Notes: generated by a model not told the origin, from the letters alone. Numbered from the stretch's first letter, positions 37,831-48,755 are shown. The stretch is DNA of 64,000 nucleotides from Aureococcus anophagefferens (GCF_000186865.1 NW_008705567.1:709401-773400), one strand, 5' to 3'. Translations and numbers: made by a program.

Positions 37831-40800
37831 ATGGCGCCGCGCGAATCCCTGGAGGCGGAGAAGCCGCTCTACCAGCGCCCCTGGTGGGAGCTCTGGGACG
37901 GGCTGCGCGACGCGGGCTGGAGCAAGGCGAAGCTCGGGCGCGAGTACCGCTTCGTGCGGCCCGGCTGCGCGAGCTGCCACGGCGACGCGAACCTGGACTG
38001 GTTCGCGTCGCCCGAGGACGTCGCCGAGTTCGCGGCGGACCAGGAGCTCGACGGCGAGGACCGGGCCGGCGAGCTCGAGTGGTGGGAGCTCTGGGACGCG
38101 CTCAAGGACGGCGGCTGGTCCCGCGGCGGGCCGCGGAAGAAGCTCTTCGTGGCGCCCGGCGCGTCCCTCGAGGGCGTCGAGGGCCTCGACTGGTTCGCGA
38201 GCCCGGACGCGGTCGTCGGCCACCGGAAGACGTCCGCCTACGGCGCCGCGGCCGCGAACCGGTCGCGGCCCGCGGCGCCCGCGGCGCGGTTCCCGGACTC
38301 GGGCGCCGCCTGGGCCGAGCTCGAGACCTTTGGGTGGACGCTCAAGCAGGGCCTCTTCTTCCGGCCGGGGGGCCTGACGGCCGCGGCCGGCGGCGCCGAG
38401 GGTTTGGACTTCTACGGCGACCGCGCGGCCGCGTGCGCGGCCGCGTGCCGCCTCGGCGTCGGCGTCGACGGCGCCACGGGCGCCTTGCGGGAGGACGAGT
38501 TGGCGCTGAACGACGCGGCATCCGACGCCGCGGAGCGCGACGGCGCGTCCGACGACGAGGACGCGATGCGCCGGGAATCGCTCCGCCGCATGTCGTGCCC
38601 GAACGAGGCGCTGGGCCTGACGGACACGCCGCGCTGGCCCATCTTCGACAACTCGCCCGTGGACTACAAGGGCTACGGGGGCCGCGACGACCGGCCCCGG
38701 AGCCGGCCCGGGTCGCGGCGGAACACGGACCGGAAGAGCCAGGCGCCGAAAGAGTCCTCGGACTCGCCGCGCGACCTCTGGGACCTGCCCTGGGGCGAGC
38801 TCTGGCCCGAGCTCAAGGAGCTCGGCTGGGCCTGGGTCCAGGGCCTGGGTTTGGAGGAGCGGCGCTACCTCCGGCCCGGCGCGCCGTCGAAGAAGTCCGC
38901 GCAGCGGCTCGGCCGCGACTACTTCCGCGACGCCGCGGACGTCGTCGACTTCCTGCGCCAGCGCCGCGTCGACGGCGTCGACATCTTCGGCCACGTGGGC
39001 GAGGACGGGCCGTCGCCCCGCGACGACGAGCGCAAGGCCGTCACGGAGCCGTCCGAGGCCGAGCCCGAGGAGGCGGAGGAGGAGGAGGCGGAGGCCGCCG
39101 CCGCGTCGTCGTCGTCCGACGACGAGGCGGCGGACGCGGGCCCGGCCCTGTGGCAGCGGTCCCCGAAGGAGGTCTGGAAGGAGCTGCGCAAGCACGGCTG
39201 GAAGTGGGCCAACGGCTCCCTGGAGTACGACTACCACTACGTGCGGCCGGGAGCGCGCAAGGGCCGCGCGGCCGTGCTCGGCGTCGACTACTTTGGCACG
39301 GAAGCCCAGGTCATCGCCTACGTGCGCCGCGCGCGCGTCGACCTCGTGCGGCGCTTCGGCCACGTCGACGAGGACGGCGACCCGCCGAGCCCTTCGAGCG
39401 ACCTCGAGTCGGCCGCGAAGCGCGCGCAGGGCGGCACGAAGCGCGTCCGCGCGCTCGCGCGCCGCGCGGCGGGCGACGGCGGCGCCAAGTGGACCGAGCC
39501 CTTCAACCCGGCCTGGGCCGAGCTCCGGGAGCTCGGCTGGGAGTGGCGCTACGGCAAGCAGGGCGCGACGCACTGGGTCCGGCCCGGGCTGCTCGACGGC
39601 TCCGGCAAGGTCGAGGCGCGCCACGCGCTGGGCCGCGACTACTTCGACGACGAGCGCGCCGTCCTCGCCTTCGCCAACGAGTGGCGCGTCGGCGAGGCCG
39701 GCCGCACGGGCGACGTGCGCGAGGCGCCGCCGAAGCCCGCGGACGTCGACGACCGGCCCAAGCGCGGCGCGCCGCCGAAGAAGAACGAGCCCAAGGCGAA
39801 GGCGCCCAAGGAGAAGAAGCTCGTCGCCAAGGCCCGGAAGAAGATCGCCAAGCGCGAGGCCGCGAACGGCGGCACGGGCGAGGCGAAGCGGAAGGCGCCG
39901 GAGCCGTCGCCGTCCGAGGCGCCGCTCTGGCAGCTGCCCGTGGCCGCGCTCTGGCTCCGCCTCAAGAAGGACCACGGCTGGGCCGACGCGCGCGGTGACG
40001 CTTTACGGAACTGGTTCCACGTGCGGCCCGGCGCGGCCGCGGACCGCAAGCGGTGGGTCGAGGGCGTCGACTTCTTCGGCGACCAGGTCGCCATGCGGGC
40101 CTTCGTCGTCGAGAACCGCATCGACGGCGTCACGCTGACGGGCGCCGTCGGCGAGGTCTACGAGTCGCGCGCGCCGTCGCTGACCGAGGTGCCGCTCGCG
40201 GACATGTGGGCGCGCTTGAAGGCCTGCGGCTGGGTCATGAAGCGGTCGACGGACGCCGCCAAGGACAAGTGGCGCTACTTCCGGCCGGGGGCCGACGCCA
40301 ACGAGGTGCCGCCGGAGAAGGCCCACTTCTTCTACTCGCTCGAGGACGTGCGCGCGTTCGTCGACGCGGAGCGCGTCGATCTGGTGAAGCGCTTCGGCGC
40401 CGTCGACGAGCCGTCGAAGAAGGCCGCGAAGCGCGCGAAGAAGCGCGCGCCGTCGCCGGCGGCGTCGCCGGAGCCCGAGCCCGAGTCGTCCGAGGACGAG
40501 GCCGTGTCGCCGAGCCAGCTCGCGCTCTGGGAGCTGCCCTTCAAGATCATGCTCAAGGAGCTCCTGGCCTGCGGCTGGACCTACCGGCCCGGCGGCGCGC
40601 TGTCCTACTACTGGTACTTCCGCCCCGGCGCCGTGCTGGACAAGCGCATCGCGCGGCCCGGCGTCGACTACTTCACGTCCGAGGAGGACACCATCGCCTT
40701 CGTCAAGAAACGCGGCCTCGACGGCGTCCACCGCACGGGCCGCGTCGGCGAGGACGACGACGACGACGACGGCGCGAGCGACGACGGCGACGACGACGAC

Positions 40801-40867
40801 GACATGGACGACGGCGACGACGACGACGCCGGCGGCGGCGCGGGCGGCCGCGCGCGCGGCGGCCGCC

Positions 40868-40900
<33 letters not shown>

Positions 40901-43208
40901 ACGCGGACGACGACGACGACGACGACGCGCCGCCGCCGGGCGGCCGCGGCGGCTACAAGTCGGGCAAGCAGCAGCGCGGCAAGCGCGGCGGCGGCGCGCG
41001 CTGCGCCGTCATGGACGTCGACGACGCGGGCGACGAGGCGGCGGCGCCCGCGGCGGCGCCCGCGGGCACGCCGCCGGGGTCGCCGGCGGCGGCGGCGCGG
41101 GGCTCCGGCGCGACGGCGGAGCTGCCGCCGCGCGCCGACGGCAGCGACGACGAGTCGCTCGTCTTCAACGCGGCGTGCTCGCCGACGCAGAGCTCGCCGG
41201 GCAAGGCCGCGGCCATGGACGAGGACCCGGAGCCTGCGGCGGACGCCGCCGTCGCCGAGGCCGCCGTCGCCGAGGCCGACGACGGCGACGACGGCGACGT
41301 CGCCGAGGCCGAGGCCGACGACGCCGACGACGTCGCCTTCGCCGACGCCGACGCCGACGACGACGACGACGACGTCGCCTTCGCGGCGCCCGACGACGAC
41401 GACGACGCCGTCGCCGAGAGCGACGGCGCCGCGCCCGCGGCGTCCGACGACGACGCCGCCTTCGCCGAGGCCGAGGAGGACGACGAGCCCGCGCCCGACG
41501 GCCTGGCGGCGTACGCGGCCTGGGCGGCCTACGCGGGCGTCGAGGCCGCGCCGGAGGCCGCGGCCGCGGCCGCGGGCGCCGCGGACGACGCCCTGCGGCC
41601 GCGGCGGGGCCGGGACGGCGACGCCGGCGCCAAGGCGCCCGTGTCCGTGTCCGCGCGCGTCTTCGACGCCGCCTACGCCGCGCTCGGCAACCACTTCGGC
41701 ACGCTCTACAGCGCCTTACTCAAGCCCGCGGGCTGGACCTTCCTCGCCTCGACGCAGCTCGAGGCGCGGGGCGGCCTCTACGTCGCGCCCCACGCCAAGG
41801 ACACGGCCCCGAAGGACCGCGCCGTCGGCGTCGACGTGTTCCGCGGCGCGGACGACGTCGTGTCGCGCGTCCGCGACGACCCGGCCGTGGCCGAGGCCCT
41901 GCGCGCCTTGGCCGGCGACGCGCGCGAGTCCCTGAAGGGCGGGCTCGCCTACGTGCCCGACGACGACGCGTGCGTCGCCGCGGTCGCGCTGGGCGTCGCG
42001 GCGAAGCGGCCGACGGCCGAGGACCGCGCGTTCGGCGACGTCGCGCCCGGCGCCGCGGCCTACTTCAAGGGCGTCGGCGGCGCCAAGAACCGGCGCGCGA
42101 AGCGCGCGCCGCCCGAGGACGGCAAGAAGCAGTCGAAGCGGAGCCGGCGCTGCGACGCGCGCGACTGCCGCGAGGCCTTGGAGGCCAAGGCCGACGCGCT
42201 TTGGGTCGCGGCGCAGGGCGAGCTCATCTGGCCCACGGACGCCGCCGTGCGCGCCTACAAGCCCGCGGAGTGCGAGGCGACGACGCTGAAGATCCCCAGG
42301 ACCACGCGCGGAAGCGCTTCGGGCTCTGGCGCGCGCGGCTCTTCGCGGGCTGGAGCCTGTGGGTCTCGGGCATCGGCTCCAAGTACCGGCTCCTCGAGAA
42401 GTTCGCCGACGAGGCCCTGGCGCCCTGCGGCGACGTCGTCATGATCGACGGCTTCGACGCGGACGTCGAATTGCGGCTGGAGCTGCTCCGCGCGGCGACG
42501 GCGTTGGAGGCGCGCCTGCCCCCGGCGGGCTGCGACGCGGACCGGTCGACGGCGCTCGGCGTCGCGAGGCGCCTCGTGAGCGCGCTGAACAAGCGCGGCG
42601 ACCGCACGATCTTCGTCGTCCACAGCGCGGACGGCAAGCGGCTGCGGTCGCCGGACGCGCAGCGCGCGCTGGCGGCGCTCCGGTCGGAGACGACGCACTT
42701 GGTCGCGTCCTTCGACCACTGCAACGCGCCGTTGCTCTGGGACGGCGACAGCGAGGCCAACTGGCTCGCGGCGGACGGCACGACCTTTGACTGGTTCGAC
42801 CGCGAGGCGCCGCGGTTGGGGGCCTTGGCCGGGTCGGCGGACGCGGCCAAGGGCGGCGCGGGCAAGCTCCTCGACACGTCGGGCCTCGAGTTCGTGCTGC
42901 TGTCGCTGACGCCGCGCCACGTCGAGATCCTCAAGCTCCTCGCGGCCCACCAGAAGGCGCTCCGCGACCGGCCGAAGCACGTCAAGGAGCGGCCGGGCGC
43001 CGACCAGGCCGCGCCCGAGGGCATGCTCTTCAAGGCGCTCAAGACGGAGTGCCGCTACAGGATGATCGCCACGTCCGAGGACCAGGTCAAGAACTACCTC
43101 GTCGAGCTCACGGACCACAACCTCGTCACGAAGAAGGTCCACCTCGGCTCCGTCTTCGTCTGCATGGCGCCGGACTACGTCGACAAGATCCTCGCCGCGA
43201 ACGTGTAA
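37831..43208 (+). CDS. ORC2: ORC2 fused to tandem W/RPG/DYF repeats
   Basis: CDS = 37831..42246 + 42300..43208 (1,774 aa; a 53-nt phase-0 GT-AG intron). The C-terminal ~310 residues are origin recognition complex subunit 2: LWVSGIGSKYRLLEKFADE, VVMIDGFDADVELR, DRTIFVVHSADGKRLRS, HLVASFDHCNAPLLWD, LEFVLLSLTPRHVEILKLLA and the winged-helix end. Before it lie ten copies of a ~75-95-residue unit (starts near 37867, 38074, 38296, 38776, 39145, 39487, 39922, 40180, 40525, 41665). The unit consensus is W-x2-LW-x2-L-x3-GW ... Y-(F/V)-RPG ... G-x-DYF ... V-x2-F. A ~300-residue acidic Asp/Ala segment (40750-41600) interrupts the array. Yeast and human ORC2 are ~600 aa. The family is known for replication licensing; the repeat's role is unknown. 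Confidence 0.88.
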
Positions 43209-43279
43209 GCGGCGAGATGAAGCGCTCTTAGGGGGCCGCGCGGGGGCGACGTTCAACCGGCGGCCGCGCGAAGCCCGCT

Positions 43280-44200
43280 CTAGGCGTCCGCGGACGCGGC
43301 GTCCGCGGCCTTGTCGTCCTTGTTCTCCTCCTCGTCCTCGTACGCGTCGAACGAGTCGCGGCGCGCGCGCTTCTCCGGGGCGGCGTCGCCCTTCGGGCTC
43401 TCGGCGTCCCCGCGCCGCGTCGCGACGAGGCGCAGCTCGACCTTGCACTTGAAGTCGTCGCCCTCCTTGGGCACGGAGAAGGACGGGTGGATCCGCGCGA
43501 CGACGCCGTCGCCCTCGAGGAACTTTTGCGCCTGCCACGCGGCCTTGAGGCCGCGCGTCACGCACTCGGCGCCCATGGCGTGCAGCACGACGACGTCCGT
43601 CTGCTCCTCGCGGAACGCGTGGGCCACGGCGCCCGCGACGGCCGCGGGCTTGGACCTGGGCAGGAAAAGAGTGCGAAATTCCCAACTTTGGAGGCGCCTC
43701 TCTCGGTCGTTTTCCAATCGTTTCGGGTAATTTTTGGACGAGCGATCATCTCTCGGAGCGCTCTCGACGCGTGGATGCTTCTTCCGGCACAACGCGCGCG
43801 CGGAACACTCATGTTGAAGCTAAATTGAAGCACTCCTTGCCTGCCCCGGCTTGGACCGCTGCGAGACGTTGAACGCCTTCGGCTCGCCGGCGTCCGGCGC
43901 GACGGGCGGCGCGGTCCGGACCGTCAGGCGCACCTCGTTGCTGAAGGGCCGCTCGTCGCAGCCGACGAACGTGGCCTCCGCGGCGAGGCCCAGACCCTCG
44001 TCGGCGAGGTACTTGCGGGCGAGGCACAACGCCTTGACGGCGATGTTGATGGCCGGCGGGCCCGCGGCCTTGAGGCCCACGGCGTGTTCTGCGCTCCGCA
44101 GGTGGTTCGCGACGTAGCCCGCGGTCTTGCGGACGTCGCTCTTGTGTGCGACGTTACCGACCGTGGTGGGCGCCGCCCACCATGCCGAGTCGTCGGCCAT
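43280..44200 (-). CDS. Protein with two tandem SpoVS/Alba-like domains
   Basis: CDS = 43857..44200 + 43280..43655 on the minus strand (239 aa), split by an introner between the domains' strands. Domain 1 reads DVRKTAGYVANHLRS, PPAINIAVKALCLARKYL, NEVRLTVRTAP; domain 2 reads RSKPAAVAGAVAHAFRE, VVVLHAMGAECVTRGLKAAWQAQKFL, KVELRLVATR. This is the pattern of the bacterial sporulation protein SpoVS (Alba-related nucleic-acid-binding fold), here duplicated. The C-terminal tail is acidic/basic with KRARRD, a possible nuclear signal. Likely an RNA- or DNA-binding protein. Convergent with ORC2 (71 bp apart). The start ATG 44198-44200 fits domain 1. Confidence 0.8.
43656..43848 (-). mobile_element. Introner element IE5 (in SpoVS-like gene, sense)
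   Basis: 193 bp, body in the same direction as its host gene (minus strand). Gene-sense ends are CGGGGCAGGCAAGGAGTG and CACTCTTTTCCTGCCCAG. The target duplication is GTCCAAGC (plus-strand GCTTGGAC at 43648-43655 and 43849-43856), 8/8. The intron is 43656-43856, GT donor from the duplication. The body is more diverged than in IE1-3 (e.g. CAACATGAGTGTTCC instead of CAACGTGAGTGTTCC), suggesting an older insertion or subfamily. Confidence 0.92.
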
Positions 44201-44335
44201 GGTCTCACAAGGATTTCCACGAGCTCCGCGGCGAGGGCCTCAGGCGCCGATCCGCCCCCTCCCGACGCACTCCTGGCGACGCATGGGAGACGCCTTGGGA
44301 GGCCTCATGAGGTAACAACGGGGCGGCCTTTACTC

Positions 44336-45457
44336 CTAGGATGCGCAGGCCGCGGAGATGGCGGCGTCGAGCTCGCGGGGGTTCGGCCGCGTTTTCCGTC
44401 GAGGCGCGGCGGGCGCGGGCGGAGGCGCCGCGGCCGCGGGCTTCGCGGGCCGCCGCCGGGGCGCGCGGACCTCGAGGCCGGGCGCTGCGGCGCGCCGCGG
44501 CGCCGGCGGCGGAGCGGTCGCGGGCGGAGACTTCACCGGAGCGGGCGCCTCGGGTACCGCGGCCGCCGCCGGAGGATCCGGCGCCTCCGGTACCGCGACC
44601 GCCGCCGCGCCCGCCGGAGGATCCGGCACCGGCCGGCGCTTCCTGGGAAACACCGCGTCGCCGAAGAACGGGTGTCGCCGAAGCGCCGCGTGGTCGGGCC
44701 GCGCCGCCGGCGCCGGGTCCGACAGACGCCGGAGCAGGTCCGCCGCGTGCGGAATCGCCGACGCGTCGTCGGCCGCGCCCTCGCCCACGAGCGCGCGGCG
44801 GCAGAAGGCGCCGAAGCTCCAGAGGTCCGCGGCGCAGGGCGCGTAGCCGGTCGCGCCGGGCGTTTTCACCTCCGGAGCGACGTAGCCGGGCGTGCCGCAG
44901 ATCGTCCGGCGCCGGTCGCGCGGCGTCTCGAGACACGCGGCCACGCCGAAGTCGCAGAGGCGCACGGCGCCGTCGCTGCCGGAGAGCACGTTGCCCGGCG
45001 CGACGTCGCGGTGGGCCACGAGGCATTTGTCGTGGAGGAACGCCAAAGCCGCCGCCAACTCCGCCAGGCGTCGCGCGACCTCGCCTCGATCCAGCGGCGG
45101 CGCGCCTTCCGGCAGCAGCGGGCCGTCGGGCGCGGCCTCGAGCAGCAGGTGCAAGTGGCCCTCGTCCTCGAAGGTCGCGACGAGCGCCGCGACGTGCGGC
45201 GCGCCGGCGGCCAGCGCGGTCGCGCGGACCTCGTCGACGAGGCAGGCGGCGTGGCGCCGCCGCCGCACGAGCGCCTTGTCGACGGACTTGAGCGCGAAGT
45301 AGCGGCCGCTGGCCTCGTGGCGCACGAGGGCCACGGCGCCGTAGCTGCCCTGGCCTAGTTGGGTTTCCTGCCAGAAGTCGTGCGTCGTGAGCGGGGCGCT
45401 GCGCCAGGCCGGCGGCGCGTCGGCTAGCAAGGAGGCGGCGTAGGCGGCGGCGGGCAT
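44336..45457 (-). CDS. Serine/threonine-type protein kinase with atypical catalytic loop
   Basis: 373 residues, ATG 45455-45457. Glycine loop LGQGSYGAV (34-42), ATP lysine 57 in YFALKSV, helix-C Glu ~76, catalytic loop AHRDVAPGNVL (149-158), DFG 169-171, and GTPGYVAPEV as activation/APE segment. The HRDxKxxN lysine is Ala153, as in tyrosine kinases and unlike Ser/Thr kinases, while Asp151 and Asn156 are intact, so it should be catalytically competent. The kinase domain ends about residue 280 (HPFFGDAVF); then a Pro/Ala-rich tail. The fold resembles AGC/CAMK kinases (GTPGYVAPE). Substrate unknown. Confidence 0.88.
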   Translation of the reverse strand: MPAAAYAASLLADAPPAWRSAPLTTHDFWQETQLGQGSYGAVALVRHEASGRYFALKSVDKALVRRRRHAACLVDEVRATALAAGAPHVAALVATFEDEGHLHLLLEAAPDGPLLPEGAPPLDRGEVARRLAELAAALAFLHDKCLVAHRDVAPGNVLSGSDGAVRLCDFGVAACLETPRDRRRTICGTPGYVAPEVKTPGATGYAPCAADLWSFGAFCRRALVGEGAADDASAIPHAADLLRRLSDPAPAARPDHAALRRHPFFGDAVFPRKRRPVPDPPAGAAAVAVPEAPDPPAAAAVPEAPAPVKSPPATAPPPAPRRAAAPGLEVRAPRRRPAKPAAAAPPPAPAAPRRKTRPNPRELDAAISAACAS

Positions 45458-45458
45458 C

Positions 45459-45551
45459 GGTGGTGGTTGCGGCGCGGCGGTGTGTGGCTGCGATGCTCTG
45501 GTGCGGTGGTTGCGGCGCGGCGCGGCGGTGTTTGGCTGCGGTGCTCCGGTG
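45459..45551 (+). repeat. Tandem duplication in kinase/psaE upstream region
   Basis: Two adjacent ~43-49-bp units (45459-45501 and 45502-45550), each GGTGGTTGCGGCGCGGCG... followed by TGGCTGCG(A/G)TGCTC(T/C)GGTGC. They lie within the ~270-bp gap between the kinase start (45457, minus) and psaE (45732, plus), and could affect either promoter. Confidence 0.7.
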
Positions 45552-45731
45552 CGCTGGCTACGGCGTCATGGCCATGGTCTTGATGGATTCAGGGCTGCCC
45601 GACAGAGAGCACCATCGTGTTCACGGTGCACCCTCTCCAAATCTCGCCGGGGGTTTTTGGTGCGGGGCGATCATCTCTCGATCTCTCTGCTGCAAGGTCG
45701 CGACGCAATCGCACCGCGCGCTGCTGCTGCC

Positions 45732-46349
45732 ATGAAGGCGGGTCTGGTTTTCGCGGCCCTCGCGGCCACGGCGAGCGCGCTCGTCGCGCCGAGCACGCTG
45801 CGCACGGGCGTGCGATCCCGAACGCTCGCGCCGCTGAACATCGAGAAGGGCTCCATCGTGCGCATCCTTCGGCCCGAGTCGTGCGGTGCCCGCGTCCCCG
45901 CGCCGCCGCGGCGCGCCGCCCGCTTTACGACGCCGGCCGGCGGCGCCGACGCGAAACTCCCGCAGGTACTGGGCCAACGACCTCGGCACCGTCGCGTCCG
46001 TCGACCAGTCGAACGTGCGGTACGGCGTCGTCGTCCGATTCGAGAAGGTGAACTACCAGGGCGTCAACTCGAACAACTACGTGCGCCGCCGCGTCCCATG
46101 GCGCGCCCCGCGCGCCGTTAGCGCGGCGCCGCATCGGCGCCGCGCGGCCGCGCGGCGCGCGGCCCGTTTCCGAGCCGCGGCCGCGGACTCGTTTCGACGC
46201 GCGCGCCGCGGCCCCCGGGCGCCCCCGGGCTCCGCGGCGCCTCATCCCGCCCCGCCCCGCAGGCGCTCGACGAGCTTCTCGAGGTCGAGAAGCCCCCGGC
46301 CAAGGCCAAGGCCAAGGCGAAAGCCAAGGCGAAAGCCAAGGCGGACTAG
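45732..46349 (+). CDS. psaE: Photosystem I subunit IV PsaE, nuclear-encoded
   Basis: Stromal PSI subunit that helps dock ferredoxin. CDS = 45732..45880 + 45966..46080 + 46263..46349 (116 aa; introns of 85 and 182 nt, both GT-AG). The leader [21 protein letters not shown] is a signal peptide plus transit peptide start for a complex plastid. The mature SH3-like protein is [58 protein letters not shown], joining perfectly across both splices. Oddly, it ends in a repeating Lys-Ala tail ([19 protein letters not shown]), absent from usual PsaE. Because psaE is plastid-encoded in many red-lineage algae, this is an organelle-to-nucleus transferred copy. Confidence 0.95.
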
Positions 46350-46660
46350 GCGCCGCCCGACGCGCGGATGCGGGCCGGCGGGCCGCGGCCGGCGACAGGC
46401 CGGCCTCGGCGGCGGCGATCCGGCACTGGGAGGCACCTTTTGCGGCGTGCGAGCCAAAATTGTAAAAGTTGACCGGACGTTCGCCCCGCGCGATCGGCGC
46501 CGCCGCCGGCCGCGGGGCCGGGGGCCGCCGCCTAGGGGCAGTGGGTGCCGGTTGCGAGGGCCTCTCGGAGGAGGAAGCTTGGTGCGGCTTGGCTTCATCA
46601 CTGCGCGAGAGTTCCGCGGAGAACAAGGGGGGACTAGTTAGCGGACGATACCCGCGGGCG
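46350..46660. other. Convergent intergenic region
   Basis: 311 bp between psaE and CMC2 stop codons, containing both 3' regions. GC-rich at 46360-46400 with a GGCCGGC-type repeat; no gene seen. Confidence 0.4.
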
Positions 46661-47001
46661 TCATCGCCCCACTTCGCGGGCGTCCTGCTTCTTGCGCCAC
46701 TCCTCGTTGAAGCTGCGCGTCTTCTCGAAGTTGGCCCGGCGCTTCTCCTCCTTCTCCTCCTTGAAGCACCAGTCCATCGCGGCCTTTTCGTCGTTGCACG
46801 CGCCCCAAAACTTTCCGTACGGGTTCTCGTCGTGGCACTTGACGAGCAGGTCGACGAGCTGCGCGCGGGCGGGTGGGTTGCGCGCGCGCGCGACGGGTAG
46901 CGGCGGGCGACGGCGCGCGGAGCGGGTGCGCGCGCGCGCGCGGAGACGCGGGTGCGCACCGCTGCGCACTTGGGGTGCGGCCGGTACAGCGGCGGATGCA
47001 T
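46661..47001 (-). CDS. CMC2: CMC2-like twin CX9C protein (cytochrome c oxidase assembly)
   Basis: Small mitochondrial intermembrane-space protein imported by Mia40 and needed for complex IV assembly. Exon 1 is 46960-47001 (14 codons), intron 46859-46959 (101 nt, GT-AG), exon 2 46661-46858; total 79 aa. The start MHPPLYRPHPKC matches the CMC2 family's MHPxL...C. The four cysteines form two CX9C pairs: C-AALVDLLVK-C and C-NDEKAAMDW-C, with the family block HDENPYGKFWGA between them. A basic helical tail follows. The first exon is too short to be found as an open frame and was identified by the motif. Confidence 0.93.
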
Positions 47002-47241
47002 GCTCGCTTCGCGGAGCGCTAATAGCAGTCGCGATGCGCTGGTCTACGGCGCGCGCAGCCGACCGTCGACCGTCGACGCGACCCACGACGGCGCGCAGCA
47101 CTCGTCGACTTCGCCGCCACTTCAGAGCTCTCTGGCCGAAGGAGCTGCTCGCTTGCCCGGCAACTTGCCGCCGCATGGGCTCGCAATGGGCTCCCTTGTG
47201 CCGTAGCATAGCGATGAGCGCTGCGTGTTTGCCTTGAAGCG

Positions 47242-48692
47242 ATGAGAGGCGCCACGCGCTGGCTCGTCGTGCTCGGCGCGTGGTGGGTGGTCTCCGGGCT
47301 GCTGCTCGGGAGCTGGCTCGGCCGCCAGCGGCAGCCCGACGTCGCCGCCGCGGCGCCGCCCGTCGACGCAGCGCCGCCGGCCGACGCGCCGCCGGCCGAC
47401 GCGCCGCCAACCGACACCGGCCTCTTCGACGCCGCCTGCTCGGGCCGCACGTGCGAGCGGTCGCGCCTGGGCCTCGAGGAGCCGCTGAGCGTCCACGTGT
47501 GGCGCACCGGCAGGGAGGACGCTCAAAAGGGCTGGCGCTTCCGCCACCTGCTGGACCAGGGCCTCGCGGCGCACCCGGCCGTGGACGTCGTCGACAGCGC
47601 GCACCACGCCGACGTCGTGCTCTGGCTGCCCCAGTGGGCCGCGAAGGCGCCCCTCGGCCTCGCGCACGCCGACGAGAAGCTCGTGATCTTGGACGAGCAC
47701 GACGACCGCGAGCGGCGCTTCGGGCCCTACGCCGCCCAGCGCGGCGACGCCTACCTGGCCTACTTCAAGCGGTCCTTCGCCAACAAGAGCGACGGCGCCT
47801 TCCTCGGGTTCTCCGAGCCGCTCTTTCCGCGCTACTACGCCATGCAGTACGTCGTTTTCCAACGAATCGCCCGACGTGTTCCGCTTATAGGTACAGCGTC
47901 TCGTCGGCCTACCTCCTCGACGAGGACGCGGTGGGGCCGCCGCGGGAGCTCGACGTCGTCTGCACGCTCCGCGTCGGCGCGGGCCGCTACCCCGCGCGCG
48001 CGCGCGTGCTCCTCTGGGCCCGGGAGCTCGCGCGGGAGCGACGCCTCAGCGGCTTCTTCGGCGAGTTCGACACGTCCCAGCGCAACGTCATCTCCGCGCC
48101 CTACTTTGCCCTCATGCGCCGCGCGCGCGTCGTCGTGACCTGCAACCCGGGCGACTGGGAGGGCGACTTCCGGACCTGGGAGGCCGTCGCGTCCGGCGCC
48201 TCGGTGTTCATGGACCGCCACTACGCGCCCATGCCCCACGCCTTCGTCGACGGCGACGACGCGTATATCTACGACAACGGCGACGGGCCCGCGTTCAAGG
48301 CGCGGCTCGGCGGCGCGCTCGCGCCGGCCAACGCGTCGCGGACCGCGGAGGCGGGAGAAAGAGGCCTCCGGAAGGCGCTCCGCCACCACCGCGCGGTGTC
48401 GCGCGTCGACTGGCTCCTCCGGTCCGCCCTCGCGCAGCACCCCAAGTCGGGACCGTTCCGCGCGCCGGGCTTCGACGAGCCCGAGCTCGGCCACGCGCTC
48501 CTGGCCCGGGCGCTCGCGGACCCGCCGCCGCGGACGCGCGTCCGCGCGCCCCCGCCGACGAAGGCGCAGATCGCCGAGCTGCGTTCGGCGCTCTTCCTCC
48601 ACCCGGACGGCCGCGTCTTCGAGGGCAAGCGCGCGACGACGGCGGCCCTCGCCTTCTCGAAGACGGGCGTCTATAAAATGCCTTCGAGGTGA
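47242..48692 (+). CDS. Type II membrane glycosyltransferase-like protein
   Basis: CDS = 47242..47846 + 47891..48692 (468 aa); the intron is only 44 nt (GTACGT...TTATAG), splicing ATGCA|G to YAMQ|YSVSS. A short cytosolic N-terminus and one signal-anchor (WLVVLGAWWVVSGLLLGSWLG) indicate a Golgi/ER type II protein. A Pro/Ala stalk with DAPPADAPP-type repeats precedes the lumenal domain. The C-terminal half carries ISAPYFALMRRARVVVTCNPGDW, FRTWEAVASGASVFMDRHYAPMPHAF and DAYIYDNGD, the layout of exostosin/GT-B-like domains. Donor and acceptor are unknown. Confidence 0.7.
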
Positions 48693-48755
48693 CCTTCAAT
48701 ACTTCCTTCAATGTGTTTTCATGATGCCCTGCTGACTGGGAAAGCATGGAATGAG

